This document shows, piece after piece, positions 9,718 through 18,892 of a DNA stretch of 64,000 nt. The notes under the pieces are model-generated. The model saw only the letters and a program-made list of their open reading frames with translations, was not told the DNA's origin and made no database searches. The DNA is from Pseudomonas azerbaijanoccidentalis (GTDB lineage Bacteria; Pseudomonadota; Gammaproteobacteria; Pseudomonadales; Pseudomonadaceae). Made by a program: the position numbers and the translations under genes. The first letter of the stretch is position 1, and each line of letters begins with the position of its first letter. Where the stretch lies: NCBI RefSeq assembly GCF_019145495.1, contig NZ_JAHSTU010000003.1, positions 434,001 to 498,000 of the forward strand. Direction: 5' to 3'.

Positions 9718-10401
9718 ATGAACGCTGCAAATGTAGCCAACTTCAATGGCCAAAAGCCGACCATCGACCCCAATGACAGTGCGATGTTGTTGATCGATCA
9801 CCAGAGTGGGCTGTTCCAGATCGTCAAGGACATGGACGTGCCGCAACTGCGGGCCAACGCCATCGCACTGGCCAAGGCCGCGACGCTGCTGAAAATGCCG
9901 GTGATCACCACGGCCTCGGTCCCTCAAGGGCCAAACGGGCCGTTGATTCCGGAAATTCACGAGGCCGCGCCGCATGCGCAATACGTGGCACGCAAGGGCG
10001 AAATCAACGCTTGGGACAACGCGGAATTTCACGCTGCCGTCAAAGCCACCGGCAAGAAAACCCTGGTGATCGCCGGCACCCTGACCAGCGTCTGTCTGGC
10101 GTTCCCGTCGATTGCGGCGGTGCATGAAGGCTACAAAGTGTTTGCCGTAGTCGACGCATCGGGCAACCACTCCAAACTTGCCACTGATCTGACGGTCGCC
10201 CGTTTGGCCCAGGCCGGGGTGGTGCCGATCGACATCATGGCTACGCTCTCTGAGCTGCAAGGCTCGTGGAACCGTCCGGATGCCGAGCAGTGGGCCGCCG
10301 TCTACGCCCAGGCCATGCCGCATTATCAACTGCTGATCGAGAGCTATATCAAGGCGCAACAAGTGGCCAACGAACACGAAAAGCTGGATTCCGAACGTTA
10401 A
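9718..10401 (+). CDS. Isochorismatase-fold cysteine hydrolase (YcaC-like)
   Basis: 227 residues from the ATG at 9718, preceded by AGAGGA. The sequence shows [12 protein letters not shown] (catalytic Asp), [11 protein letters not shown], and [12 protein letters not shown] (catalytic Cys), the triad pattern of the YcaC/isochorismatase superfamily. It has an N-terminal extension of about 12 residues and a longer C-terminus than YcaC. It lies between pirin and a closer YcaC homologue, apparently a tandem paralogue pair. The substrate is unknown. Confidence 0.86.
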   Translation: MNAANVANFNGQKPTIDPNDSAMLLIDHQSGLFQIVKDMDVPQLRANAIALAKAATLLKMPVITTASVPQGPNGPLIPEIHEAAPHAQYVARKGEINAWDNAEFHAAVKATGKKTLVIAGTLTSVCLAFPSIAAVHEGYKVFAVVDASGNHSKLATDLTVARLAQAGVVPIDIMATLSELQGSWNRPDAEQWAAVYAQAMPHYQLLIESYIKAQQVANEHEKLDSER

Positions 10402-10456
10402 CCGGGTACCGAACGCCGAACTCTATCGGCACCGATAACTTTTAAGGACTACTGCC

Positions 10457-11083
10457 ATGACGACTTCCTACAAGCGACTCGACAAAGACAACGCCGCCGT
10501 TCTGCTGGTGGATCATCAGACGGGGCTGCTGTCGCTGGTGCGCGACATTGATCCGGACCGCTTCAAGAACAACGTGCTCGCGTTGGCCGACCTGGCCACC
10601 TACTTCAAGCTGCCGACCATCCTGACCACCAGTTTCGAAACCGGCCCCAACGGCCCGTTGGTGCCCGAGCTCAAGGCACAGTTTCCGGACGCGCCGTACA
10701 TCGCCCGTCCTGGCCAGATCAATGCCTGGGACAACGAAGATTTCGTCAAGGCGATCAAGGCCACCGGCAAGAAGCAACTGATCATTGCTGGCGTGGTGAC
10801 TGAAGTGTGCGTGGCGTTCCCGGCGCTGTCGGCCCTGGCCGAAGGTTTTGACGTGTTTGTGGTCACCGATGCGTCCGGCACCTTCAACGAACTGACCCGC
10901 GAATCGGCGTGGAACCGCATGTCCAGCGCCGGCGCGCAATTGATGACCTGGTTCGGCCTGGCCTGCGAACTGCACCGCGACTGGCGCAATGATGTGGAAG
11001 GGTTGGGCACGCTGTTCTCCAACCATATCCCGGATTACCGCAATCTGATGACCAGTTACAGCACGTTGACCAACAGCAAATAA
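10457..11083 (+). CDS. ycaC: YcaC-type isochorismatase-fold hydrolase
   Basis: 208 residues, the length of YcaC from E. coli and P. aeruginosa, which it closely resembles (AVLLVDHQTGLLSLVRDI, IARPGQINAWDN, GVVTEVCVAFPAL). Asp in VDHQ and Cys in TEVCVAF are the expected catalytic residues. YcaC proteins form octamers and have no firm physiological substrate. It lies 55 bp after its paralogue and is followed by a REP pair that may close the transcript. Confidence 0.9.
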   Translation: MTTSYKRLDKDNAAVLLVDHQTGLLSLVRDIDPDRFKNNVLALADLATYFKLPTILTTSFETGPNGPLVPELKAQFPDAPYIARPGQINAWDNEDFVKAIKATGKKQLIIAGVVTEVCVAFPALSALAEGFDVFVVTDASGTFNELTRESAWNRMSSAGAQLMTWFGLACELHRDWRNDVEGLGTLFSNHIPDYRNLMTSYSTLTNSK

Positions 11084-11102
11084 CTCCACGTATATCGCCC
11101 CT

Positions 11103-11205
11103 GTAGGAGCTGCCGCAGGCTGCGATCTTTGGATCTTGATCTTAGAGCGGTTTCATTTCGCTAAAAAATCAAGATCCAAAGATCGCAGCCTGCGGCAGCT
11201 CCTAC
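11103..11205. repeat. REP pair (REPIN), outward GTAGGAG ends
   Basis: Two inverted copies of the REP element (GTAGGAGCTGCCGCAGGC... and its complement), each followed inward by GATCTTTGGATCTTGAT-type sequence, so the unit forms one long imperfect hairpin. It sits between ycaC and the mechanosensitive channel gene. Confidence 0.9.
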
Positions 11206-11250
11206 AATCTATGCGATATTTGCGTGAATGCCCTTTGCTGGAGCTGCTTG

Positions 11251-12693
11251 ATGCTGTCAATGCTCGCCGAACACCCGCTGGTTTGCGCCTTTGCCCTGAT
11301 CCTGATTGATCTGGTGTTGTGGCGTTTCGTCGGTGCCAACCATCCCAACTGGAAACTGTTGTTGAGGGTGGTGATTTTTTCACTGTACAGCCTCCTGCTG
11401 TTCAATGAAGGTTTAAGCCCGATGGAGCCGCCGCCCTGGGACGACAACGTGCCGATGCACCTGGCGGCCACGGGGTTGCAGATCGGATGGTGGTTGTTTG
11501 GCGCACGCGTGCTGACGGTGCTGATTGGCGCGGCCATGATGCAACGGGTCGGGCACACTGGCCGTTTGCTGCAAGACCTGCTCGGCGCGGTGATTTTCCT
11601 GGTGGCGGTTATCGCGGCCCTGGCCTACGTGCTCAATTTGCCGGTCAAAGGCGTGCTGGCTACGTCCGGCGCCCTGGCGATCATTGTCGGCCTGGCCTTG
11701 CAAAGTACCCTGAGCGACGTGTTTTCCGGGATCGTCCTCAATACCACCAAGCCTTATCAACTGGATGACTGGATCGCCATCGACGGCACCGAAGGCCGGG
11801 TGATCGATATCGATTGGCGTGCCACACGACTGCAAACGTCCCAGGGCAGCATGATCGTGATTCCCAATTCGCTGGCGGCCAAGGCCAAGATCACCAACTT
11901 CAGCCGGCCCAGCGACATGTTTGGCGTGTCCATCAGTTTGCAGGTCAGCCCTCACGTCCGCCCGCAAATCGTGATCGATGCCCTTGAACGGGCCATGCAG
12001 GGCTGCCGGATTCTGCTGAGTGCACCCGGGCCGAAAGTGGCACTCAAAAGCTCAAGTGCTGCGGGCGCCGAATATGAAATCAGCGGATTCGTCGCCTCGA
12101 TGAGCGAAAAGCGCACGGTGCGCAATCAACTGTACGACCTGGCCTATCGGCACTTGCAGGCATCCGGGGTCATCCTGTTGTCGAGCGTGGAACCGACCCC
12201 GGTGAGCGAGCTTTCGCGGCAACGGATGTTGCTCGACAGTTCGCCGCTTTTCTCCACCTTGCGCCAGGAAGAGAAAGAAACCTTCAGCCAGAACATGACC
12301 CTGCAAAACTTTCGTGCCGGCGAGACGATCCTGGCCGCGCAGGAAGTCAGCGATCACCTGTTCATCATTGAATCCGGGGTGGTGTCTGTCACGTTGAACC
12401 GTCACGGGACGCTCATCGAGTCCGGGCGCATGGGGCCGGGAGAAGTGATCGGCGAGGCCGGTATCCTGAGTGACAGTGCGCTGCCGGCGGAGTTTTCCGC
12501 GAAGACCCCTTGCACCCTTTATCGCATCGAGAAGGGCTACCTGAAACCTTGCCTGGAAGCCCGTCACGACATCAACGATGCGATGAAAACCTTGCTGGAC
12601 TTCCGCTTGCACAAAGCCCAGGCGCTGATAGATGAAGTGCCGGTGGTGGTGCAGCGCAAGGGCTTTTTGCAGTGGCTGCTCAAGCGGGCGTAG
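11251..12693 (+). CDS. MscS-family mechanosensitive channel with C-terminal cyclic-nucleotide-binding domain
   Basis: 480 residues from the ATG at 11251, chosen because GGAG lies 7 bases upstream; a GTG at 11224 would add nine residues. Several N-terminal membrane helices precede the MscS pore and beta domain (VLATSGALAIIVGLALQSTLSDVFSGIVL, then DDWIAIDGTEGRVIDIDWRATRLQT). A cNMP-binding domain follows at about 340-450 (AGETILAAQEVSDHLFIIESGVVSV, GPGEVIGEAGILSDS). Such channels open on membrane tension and may be gated or tuned by cyclic nucleotides. The phosphate-cassette Arg typical of true cAMP binders is not obvious, so nucleotide binding is unproven. Confidence 0.9.
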   Translation: MLSMLAEHPLVCAFALILIDLVLWRFVGANHPNWKLLLRVVIFSLYSLLLFNEGLSPMEPPPWDDNVPMHLAATGLQIGWWLFGARVLTVLIGAAMMQRVGHTGRLLQDLLGAVIFLVAVIAALAYVLNLPVKGVLATSGALAIIVGLALQSTLSDVFSGIVLNTTKPYQLDDWIAIDGTEGRVIDIDWRATRLQTSQGSMIVIPNSLAAKAKITNFSRPSDMFGVSISLQVSPHVRPQIVIDALERAMQGCRILLSAPGPKVALKSSSAAGAEYEISGFVASMSEKRTVRNQLYDLAYRHLQASGVILLSSVEPTPVSELSRQRMLLDSSPLFSTLRQEEKETFSQNMTLQNFRAGETILAAQEVSDHLFIIESGVVSVTLNRHGTLIESGRMGPGEVIGEAGILSDSALPAEFSAKTPCTLYRIEKGYLKPCLEARHDINDAMKTLLDFRLHKAQALIDEVPVVVQRKGFLQWLLKRA

Positions 12694-12723
12694 CGTGGAT
12701 AACGAATATGGAATGCGGCCAAC

Positions 12724-12750
12724 TGTAGGAGCGAGCCTGCTCGCGATGGC
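12724..12750. repeat. Single REP element of a second type
   Basis: TGTAGGAGCGAGCCTGCTCG type sequence with the palindrome GCGAGCCTGCTCGC. It differs from the GCCGCAGGC class found in pairs elsewhere. It lies between the convergent channel and TonB-receptor genes. Confidence 0.7.
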
Positions 12751-12759
12751 CGGGTTAGT

Positions 12760-15144
12760 TCAAAAATCCACCGTCACCCCAACTTTCAACGTACGCGGCG
12801 TCCCTTGGGTCAGATACCCGCCATTGGCCGACGCCCAGTACGCCTCATTGGCGACATTCTCAAGGTTGGCGCGCACAGTGATGTGCTGTTCGTCGACCTT
12901 GAAGGCATAACGCGCGCCCACATCGAAACGATTCCACGCCGGAATGCTTTGGCTGTTGGCGGCGTTCAGGTATTGCCCGCCGGTGCGCAGCATTCGGGCG
13001 CTCAGCGCCGCACCTTCGACCCCCGGCACATCCCAGTCAGCCCCCAGATTGAACTGAAAGCGCGGCACGCCAACGGCGCGGTTGCCGTCGTTGACGCCTT
13101 GTGCACTGCCTTCGATTTCCGTCTTCATGACGGTCGCGCCACTGAGCAGGCGCAGGCCATCGAGTGGTTCGCCGTAGACGTTGAGTTCAACACCTTTGTT
13201 CAACTGCTGGCCATCGACCCGAAAAAAACCGTCCTGGGTGTAGCTCGAGGGTTGTTCAATGCGGTACACGCTCAGGCCCGCACCGTAGCTGCCATTATCC
13301 AGACGTACGCCGGCTTCGATTTGCTTGCTGCGCACCGGGGCAAAAGTGTCGTCGCGGTTGAGTGAACTGGTCGGTGGCGTCGGGCCTTTCGCCAGGCCTT
13401 CGATGCGGTTGGCGTAGAACGAAACGTGGTCCCAGGGCTTGATCACCAGACCGAACACCGGGGTGGTGATCGCCGCGTCATAACGTGAAGTTCGGGCACC
13501 GGACGTGCTGCTCCAGCCGTCGACTTCCAACGTTTGGCGACGCGCGCCGAGGGTTAGTAATACCCGGTCGTCGATGAAGCCGAGGGTGTCGGCGAGGGCG
13601 ATGCTGCGCAGGGTGTTCTTGCCGACGATGCGGGGATCATGAACGTCGCTGCCGAACAATGTGGCCGGAGGACGCGGCTGCTGAGTGACATTGTAGAGAT
13701 TGCTGCTGTAGCGTCCGGCGCTGCCGATGGTCTCGAAAGCCGAACGCTGCTGTCCCCAAATCCCCGCCAGCCCCAGGTTCAGTTGATGGCTGACCGGACC
13801 ACTTTGAATCCGTCCGTTGAGACCGGCCATCAGGCTTTGATTGTCCTCGTCGTGGGGCGGGTAGAGCATGCCGCCCCGGGCGTTGCCATCGAGGTCGGTG
13901 ACGGTCAGCGAAGAGTACACGCCGTTTTCCCGGGTGTGCTTGGCACCGCCGGCGAGGTACGCGGTCCAGGATTCGCTCAGGTCATATTCGGCGCGGGCCA
14001 TGCCGAACGTGTCTTCCAGTTGCGAGTAGCTCCAACGCTGCGCATAACCGGCGTTGGCGTCAGGCACCTTGGGGACTTTGCTCAAGGTGGAGTCGACATA
14101 CACCACGGCGCGCCCCTGATTGATCACCTGCTTCTGGTAGCCCAGATCGGTGGAGAGGCGCAGGCGTTTACCGCGATAATCCAGGGCCAGGCTGATCAAT
14201 GAGGTGCGCTGGTCTTCGCCTTCCACGGCGGTATCGCCTTCGCGTTGCAGCAGATTGACCCGCGCTCCGAAACGATTGTCCTCGCCAAAACGCCGCCCCA
14301 GATCGAGGTGTCCGCCGACGCGGTCGTTGCTGTTGTAATCAAGGGTGATGCTGCGGGTCGGCAGGTCAGCGGCACGTTTGGGTTGCACGTTGACGCTGCC
14401 ACCGATGCCGCTGCCGCTGGGTGTCACACCGTTGATAAAGGCGCTGGGTCCCTTGAACAGTTCGACCCGCTCCATCGCTTCGGTGGCGATGATCTGCCGA
14501 GGCAGTACGCCGTACAGGCCGTTGTAGGAGATGTCATCGGAAGCCAGTGGCAAGCCACGAATGATGAACACTTGGGAAAAATTACCGAAACCGGCGGACT
14601 GGCGCACCGACGCATCATTTAGCAGCACGTCGCCGAGGGTGCGGGCCTGTTGGTCGGCAAGGGTCTTGGCCGTGAAACTGGTGACGCTGAAGGGCAGGTC
14701 GTTCAGTGCCTGATGGCCGAGCACGCCGATCTGCGCATCACGGGCAACTTGTCCACCGTCGTAGGTATCGGCGCCCGACTCGCTGATGAGGGTGGTATCT
14801 AGTTCCAGCGCCTCGCCAGCGGCGTCTTGGGGTTTGAGGGTGAAACCACTTTCACCGCTGCGCATCAACGCAAATCCGCTGCCATCGAGTAACCGTTCAA
14901 ATCCCGTTTGCGCGCTGAAGTTGCCGCGCAGGCCCGGGCTCTGCCGATCGCCCAACAAGGCCGGATCGAACGACAGCGGCACGCCGACCGTCACGGCAAA
15001 CTGTGCCAGCACCTCGCTGAGCAGGCCCGGCGCGATGGCGACGCTGCGGCTGGCGCTCTCGCTGACGTTATCGACGGCCTGGCCATGCAGCGGCAGCAAG
15101 GCCAGGCAGGTCAGGGCGAGGCGAAGAAAAGTATGAGTAAACAT
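12760..15144 (-). CDS. TonB-dependent siderophore receptor with signalling (STN) domain
   Basis: 794 residues: signal peptide, an N-terminal secretin/TonB (STN) signalling domain at about 35-105, a plug (RTLGDVLLNDASVRQS, SQVFIIRGLPL, GPSAFINGV) and a 22-strand barrel ending in Phe (LKVGVTVDF). The STN domain marks it as a transducer that talks to the FecR-like anti-sigma factor encoded just upstream. Order on the minus strand is sigma, anti-sigma, receptor, with 15 bp between anti-sigma and receptor. The plug and barrel are of the siderophore-receptor class; the siderophore itself cannot be named. Confidence 0.92.
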   Translation of the reverse strand: MFTHTFLRLALTCLALLPLHGQAVDNVSESASRSVAIAPGLLSEVLAQFAVTVGVPLSFDPALLGDRQSPGLRGNFSAQTGFERLLDGSGFALMRSGESGFTLKPQDAAGEALELDTTLISESGADTYDGGQVARDAQIGVLGHQALNDLPFSVTSFTAKTLADQQARTLGDVLLNDASVRQSAGFGNFSQVFIIRGLPLASDDISYNGLYGVLPRQIIATEAMERVELFKGPSAFINGVTPSGSGIGGSVNVQPKRAADLPTRSITLDYNSNDRVGGHLDLGRRFGEDNRFGARVNLLQREGDTAVEGEDQRTSLISLALDYRGKRLRLSTDLGYQKQVINQGRAVVYVDSTLSKVPKVPDANAGYAQRWSYSQLEDTFGMARAEYDLSESWTAYLAGGAKHTRENGVYSSLTVTDLDGNARGGMLYPPHDEDNQSLMAGLNGRIQSGPVSHQLNLGLAGIWGQQRSAFETIGSAGRYSSNLYNVTQQPRPPATLFGSDVHDPRIVGKNTLRSIALADTLGFIDDRVLLTLGARRQTLEVDGWSSTSGARTSRYDAAITTPVFGLVIKPWDHVSFYANRIEGLAKGPTPPTSSLNRDDTFAPVRSKQIEAGVRLDNGSYGAGLSVYRIEQPSSYTQDGFFRVDGQQLNKGVELNVYGEPLDGLRLLSGATVMKTEIEGSAQGVNDGNRAVGVPRFQFNLGADWDVPGVEGAALSARMLRTGGQYLNAANSQSIPAWNRFDVGARYAFKVDEQHITVRANLENVANEAYWASANGGYLTQGTPRTLKVGVTVDF

Positions 15145-15159
15145 CGACGACTGATCGCG

Positions 15160-16119
15160 TCAGACCCTCGGTTCAACCGACAACCAGTAACGGGTCATGC
15201 GGCTTATATTCAACGGCAAGGTGTCGCTGAGCAGGCGCAGGCTGGCGTCGGTGTCGCGCAGGGAAAATGCCCCCGATACACGCAACGCAGCGACATCCGG
15301 ATGGCAGCGCAACATGCCCGGGCGATAGCGGCTCAGTTCGCTCAACAGGTCATCCAGGCGCATGTTGTTGGCCAGTAACATGCCTTTGTCCCAGGACAGG
15401 GTTTCAACGTCAAAACGTTGCGCGGCATCGAGCCGGTTGAGCCTGAAACTCTGTCGTTCGCCGGCACTGAGGGTTGTGCTTTGGCGCAGCAACTGCGGCG
15501 TGACTTCAACTTGCCCTTCGAGCACCGACACCTGGCTGGTGGCGTCTGCGGTGCGCACACAAAACCGCGTGCCCAGCGCTCGGGCCGTCCCTTGCGGGGT
15601 TTCGACGATAAAGGGCCGGGCACCAGGGTCTTTGGCGGTGCTGACCAGCATCTCGCCATTAAGCAGCAGGATCCGTCGTTCGTGTGGGTTGAAGGCAATG
15701 TTCACCGCGCTGTCGGTGTTGAGCAGCAACTGGCTGCCATCGGGCAGTTGCAGGTTTTTCTGCTCGCCCACGGCGGTGCGCTGATCGGCGGTCCATTGCT
15801 CCCAGGGCAGGTGCTGCGAAGCGATGCCCAGCGGTCCGGCCATCAACAGCAAGCCCAGGCGAGTGAGGGTCTGTCGGCGACTCAGGCCATCCTTGCGTGA
15901 AGCCCGTTGCAGGGTTTGCATGGCGATGTTGGCCGGCACTCCACGAAAATCCCCGAGCAGCACTTCGGCCCTTTGCCAGGCCTGGGCATGTTCGGCACTG
16001 CGGCTGCGCCATTGGGCGATGGCCTGGTGATCGGCGGGGGTTGCCGTGCCGGAATGCAATTGCACCAGCCAGTCGGCGGCTTCGCCAAGAATCTGCGGAT
16101 TGATCATCGACGAATTCAT
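15160..16119 (-). CDS. FecR-like anti-sigma factor / sigma regulator
   Basis: 319 residues. An N-terminal DUF4880 region (ILGEAADWLVQLHSGTATPADHQAIAQW) binds the sigma factor, a membrane segment lies near residues 85-105, and a periplasmic FecR domain follows (KNLQLPDGSQLLLNTDSAVNIAF, VETPQGTARALGTRF). It receives the signal from the STN domain of the receptor gene downstream. The start overlaps the stop of the sigma gene by one base (16119), suggesting translational coupling. Confidence 0.9.
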   Translation of the reverse strand: MNSSMINPQILGEAADWLVQLHSGTATPADHQAIAQWRSRSAEHAQAWQRAEVLLGDFRGVPANIAMQTLQRASRKDGLSRRQTLTRLGLLLMAGPLGIASQHLPWEQWTADQRTAVGEQKNLQLPDGSQLLLNTDSAVNIAFNPHERRILLLNGEMLVSTAKDPGARPFIVETPQGTARALGTRFCVRTADATSQVSVLEGQVEVTPQLLRQSTTLSAGERQSFRLNRLDAAQRFDVETLSWDKGMLLANNMRLDDLLSELSRYRPGMLRCHPDVAALRVSGAFSLRDTDASLRLLSDTLPLNISRMTRYWLSVEPRV

Positions 16120-16625
16120 CAGGCGACACTCAGGCAGGCAATGAACGCCGTGCGCATGTGGCGTTTGACGGTGATCAACGAGACGTTCAAACGGGTGGCG
16201 ATCTGCGCGTACGTCAGGCCCTCGATCTGCGACAGCAAAAACGTCTCGCGGGTAACGGCGGGCAGTTCACGAAGCAATGCTTCGATGCGCCACAGGGTCT
16301 CGAGGATCAGCAGACGGGTTTCCGGCGACGGCACTTCGGCCATCGGCAGATGCGCGATGGTGTCCAGATAAGCGCGCTCGATGTCCTGGCGTCGCCAGCG
16401 ATCGATCACCAGGCCTTTGGCAATGTGCGTCAGCAAGGCTCGCGGTTCGCTGCCCAGCGGTTTCACCACCTGACGCGTCAACAAGCGCAGGAACGTGTCG
16501 TGGGCCAGGTCGGCCGCATCGCATCGGTTGCCCAGTTTGCGATGCAGCCAACCCTGCAGCCAACCGTGATGTTCGCTGTAAAGAGTGTGGACTTGCTGGT
16601 TCAGAGGCTGATCGGCGGACGACAT
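16119..16625 (-). CDS. FecI-family ECF sigma factor
   Basis: 168 residues with sigma region 2 (LGNRCDAADLAHDTFLRLL, LTHIAKGLVIDRWRR) and region 4 (LPAVTRETFLLSQIEGLTYAQIATRLNVSLITVKRHM). Iron-starvation sigma factors of this class transcribe the linked receptor gene when the receptor reports its ligand. It is first of the three-gene sigma/anti-sigma/receptor unit. Confidence 0.92.
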   Translation of the reverse strand: MSSADQPLNQQVHTLYSEHHGWLQGWLHRKLGNRCDAADLAHDTFLRLLTRQVVKPLGSEPRALLTHIAKGLVIDRWRRQDIERAYLDTIAHLPMAEVPSPETRLLILETLWRIEALLRELPAVTRETFLLSQIEGLTYAQIATRLNVSLITVKRHMRTAFIACLSVA

Positions 16626-16661
16626 GGCGGGCAGATACTCAACTCGGGCGTCCTGCGTGAG

Positions 16662-16684
16662 TGCAATTAAGAATTGATCGCATT
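16662..16684 (-). promoter_or_regulatory. Possible Fur-box-like site upstream of the sigma gene
   Basis: A+T-rich stretch GCAATTAAGAATTGATCGC just 5' of the sigma gene. It resembles the 6-1-6 Fur pattern only loosely. It is listed because fecI-type genes are normally Fur-controlled; the match is weak. Confidence 0.25.
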
Positions 16685-16836
16685 CTAGTGGGGCGGACCG
16701 AGTGATGGCAATTCACATTTCGCACTTTCTTTCAGGGCTGCCCCAGTGGCCTCCTCGACTTCTCGAATATTGGCTATTTGTACAAAACGCTCGCGGGACT
16801 AACTTAGCTCCACACCCATTTGCCCTGGAGCACGCC

Positions 16837-17277
16837 ATGCAATCGCGCATCGATTTTTACACCGCTAGCCCTGACGCCCTCAAAGCCATGATCGCCCTGG
16901 AAACTGCGGTCTCCAAACTGCCACTGGAAAAGAACCTGATCGAACTGGTCAAGTTGCGCGCCTCGCAAATCAACGGCTGCGCCTTCTGCATCGACATGCA
17001 CACCGCTGACGCGATCAAGGGCGGCGAAACCCCGCGTCGTTTGTTCGCAGTAACGGCCTGGCGTGAAGCGCCTTTCTTCACCGAGCGTGAACGCGCAGCC
17101 CTGTTGTGGACCGAATCCCTGACCCAGCTCAGCCTGACCCACGCTCCGGACGAAGACTACGAGGTGGTCGCGGCGCAGTTCAGCCCCAAGGAAATGGTCG
17201 ACCTGACCGTCGCCATCAGTACCATCAACAGCTGGAACCGCCTGGCGGTAGGCTTTCGCAAAACCCCTCAGGCCTGA
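16837..17277 (+). CDS. AhpD-like carboxymuconolactone decarboxylase family protein
   Basis: 146 residues from the ATG at 16837, which has CTGGAG upstream. The CMD-domain motif CAFCIDMHTADA carries the CxxC and His of AhpD-type alkylhydroperoxidases, within LIELVKLRASQINGC. Such small proteins reduce peroxides through a thiol relay. It is a single gene, convergent with the efflux pair and divergent from the fecI-type gene. Reaction inferred from the motif. Confidence 0.87.
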   Translation: MQSRIDFYTASPDALKAMIALETAVSKLPLEKNLIELVKLRASQINGCAFCIDMHTADAIKGGETPRRLFAVTAWREAPFFTERERAALLWTESLTQLSLTHAPDEDYEVVAAQFSPKEMVDLTVAISTINSWNRLAVGFRKTPQA

Positions 17278-17299
17278 TTGTCAGCAACAGTGCCGAGCC

Positions 17300-18892
17300 T
17301 CAATGGGCATCGGCACTCGGCGCGGCCGGTGGTTGCACCTTGCGCATCAAGGGCACCATGGCCGTGGCGATGATGAAGCAGACCATGATCATCAGAAACG
17401 CGTCGCCGTAGGTTTGCGTCTGCGCTTCGCGGTAGGTCAGCAGCCAGAGTTGACGCAGGCTGGCCGTCACCCCGACATCGCCGCTCTGGCCCAGAGCGGC
17501 GAAGTTGGTGCCGACCTGGGACAACCACTGGTTGAGGGCTTCGTTGGTGCTGTTGAGGTTTTCCGCCAGCCGGGTGAAGTGCAGGTTGGTGCGGTCATTG
17601 AGAATGGTCGCGCACGCGGCGATGCCGATGGCGCCGCCCAGATTACGCATCAAATTGAACAAGCCCGACGCATGCTTGAGCCGCGCCGGTGCCAACCCGC
17701 CCAGGGTCAGCGTCACCGCCGGTGGCACTGCCAATTGTTGGGCAATCCCGCGCAGGGCTTGCGGCAGCATCAACTCCTTGGCCCCCCAGTCGTGGGTGAT
17801 CGGGCTGAAATCCCACATCGATAACGCAAACAGCCCAAGGCCGGTCATCATGATCCAGCGCAGGTCGACGCGGTTGGCCAGAAAGGCGTACAGCGGAATC
17901 GCCATGATCTGGAACACGCCCGTGGAGAAAACCGCCAGGCCAATGTCCAGCGCGCCATAACCGCGTACCCGACCGAGGAACAACGGTGTCAGGTAAATCG
18001 TCGCGAACAGGCCGATGCCGGTAACGAACGAGAAGAAGCAACCGAGGGCGAAGTTGCGATCCTTCAAGGCGCGCAGGTCGACAATCGGATTGGCCACGTG
18101 CAGCGTCCGGCCGATAAACGCCAGCCCCGACAGGCCACTGATCCACGCCGTGGTCAGAATCGTGCTGTCGCTGAACCAGTTCCAGCGCGGGCCTTCTTCG
18201 AGGGTGTATTCCAGGCAGCCGAGAAAGAGCGCCAGAAACACCATGCTTATATAGTCGGCGCCTTTGAGCAGCGACAACTCCGGCTGATCGATCTTCACCA
18301 GCATCGGCACCGCAACCGCGACGAAAATACCCGGGACCAGGTTGATGTAAAACAGCCAGTGCCAGGACGAAATGTCGGTGATCCAGCCACCGATCACCGG
18401 CCCCAGAGTGGGTGCCAGCGACGCCACTGCGCCGATGGTGGCGGCGGCGATCACCCGTTGCTTGCCGGTGAAAAACACGAACGCCGTGGTGAACACCAGC
18501 GGGATCATCGAGCCGCCGAGAAACCCTTGCAGCGCGCGGAAGGCGATCATGCTCTGGATGTTCCAGGCGGCGCCGCAGAGCAGGCTTGTCAGGGTGAAAC
18601 CTACGGCTGAGGCGCAGAACAGCCAACGCGTGGAGAACACCCGCGAAAGCCAGCCGGACAGCGGAATCACAATGATCTCCGCGATCAGGTAGCTGGTTTG
18701 CACCCAGGCCGTTTCGTCGGTGCCTGCGGAAAGCCCGCCGCCAATGTCACGCAGTGATGCCGAAACAATCTGGATGTCCAGCAGCGCAATGAACATGCCG
18801 ATGCACATGCTGGCGAAGGCGAAGACTTTGGTCGCCGTGGCCATGTCCGCGGCATTGAACGGTTGCGCCGGGGCCGCGAGGGCGCGGCTCAT
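17300..18892 (-). CDS. DHA2-family MFS multidrug exporter (EmrB-like)
   Basis: 530 residues with about 14 hydrophobic segments. The motif ALLDIQIVSASLRDIGGGLSAG at the first helix and SGWLSRVFSTRWLF after helix 2 are typical of DHA2 (14-TM) drug:H+ antiporters. The start overlaps the stop of the HlyD-like adaptor gene by 4 bp, so the two are co-translated as an EmrAB-type pump. No outer-membrane factor gene is adjacent, so a shared TolC-type protein is presumed. Substrates unknown. Confidence 0.92.
   Translation of the reverse strand: MSRALAAPAQPFNAADMATATKVFAFASMCIGMFIALLDIQIVSASLRDIGGGLSAGTDETAWVQTSYLIAEIIVIPLSGWLSRVFSTRWLFCASAVGFTLTSLLCGAAWNIQSMIAFRALQGFLGGSMIPLVFTTAFVFFTGKQRVIAAATIGAVASLAPTLGPVIGGWITDISSWHWLFYINLVPGIFVAVAVPMLVKIDQPELSLLKGADYISMVFLALFLGCLEYTLEEGPRWNWFSDSTILTTAWISGLSGLAFIGRTLHVANPIVDLRALKDRNFALGCFFSFVTGIGLFATIYLTPLFLGRVRGYGALDIGLAVFSTGVFQIMAIPLYAFLANRVDLRWIMMTGLGLFALSMWDFSPITHDWGAKELMLPQALRGIAQQLAVPPAVTLTLGGLAPARLKHASGLFNLMRNLGGAIGIAACATILNDRTNLHFTRLAENLNSTNEALNQWLSQVGTNFAALGQSGDVGVTASLRQLWLLTYREAQTQTYGDAFLMIMVCFIIATAMVPLMRKVQPPAAPSADAH

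Noticed and set aside
17290..17317. Hairpin at the convergent AhpD / EmrB ends as a terminator
   Set aside because: The GTGCCGA / TCGGCAC stem runs into the coding end of the MFS gene and has no T-run, so it is weak evidence.
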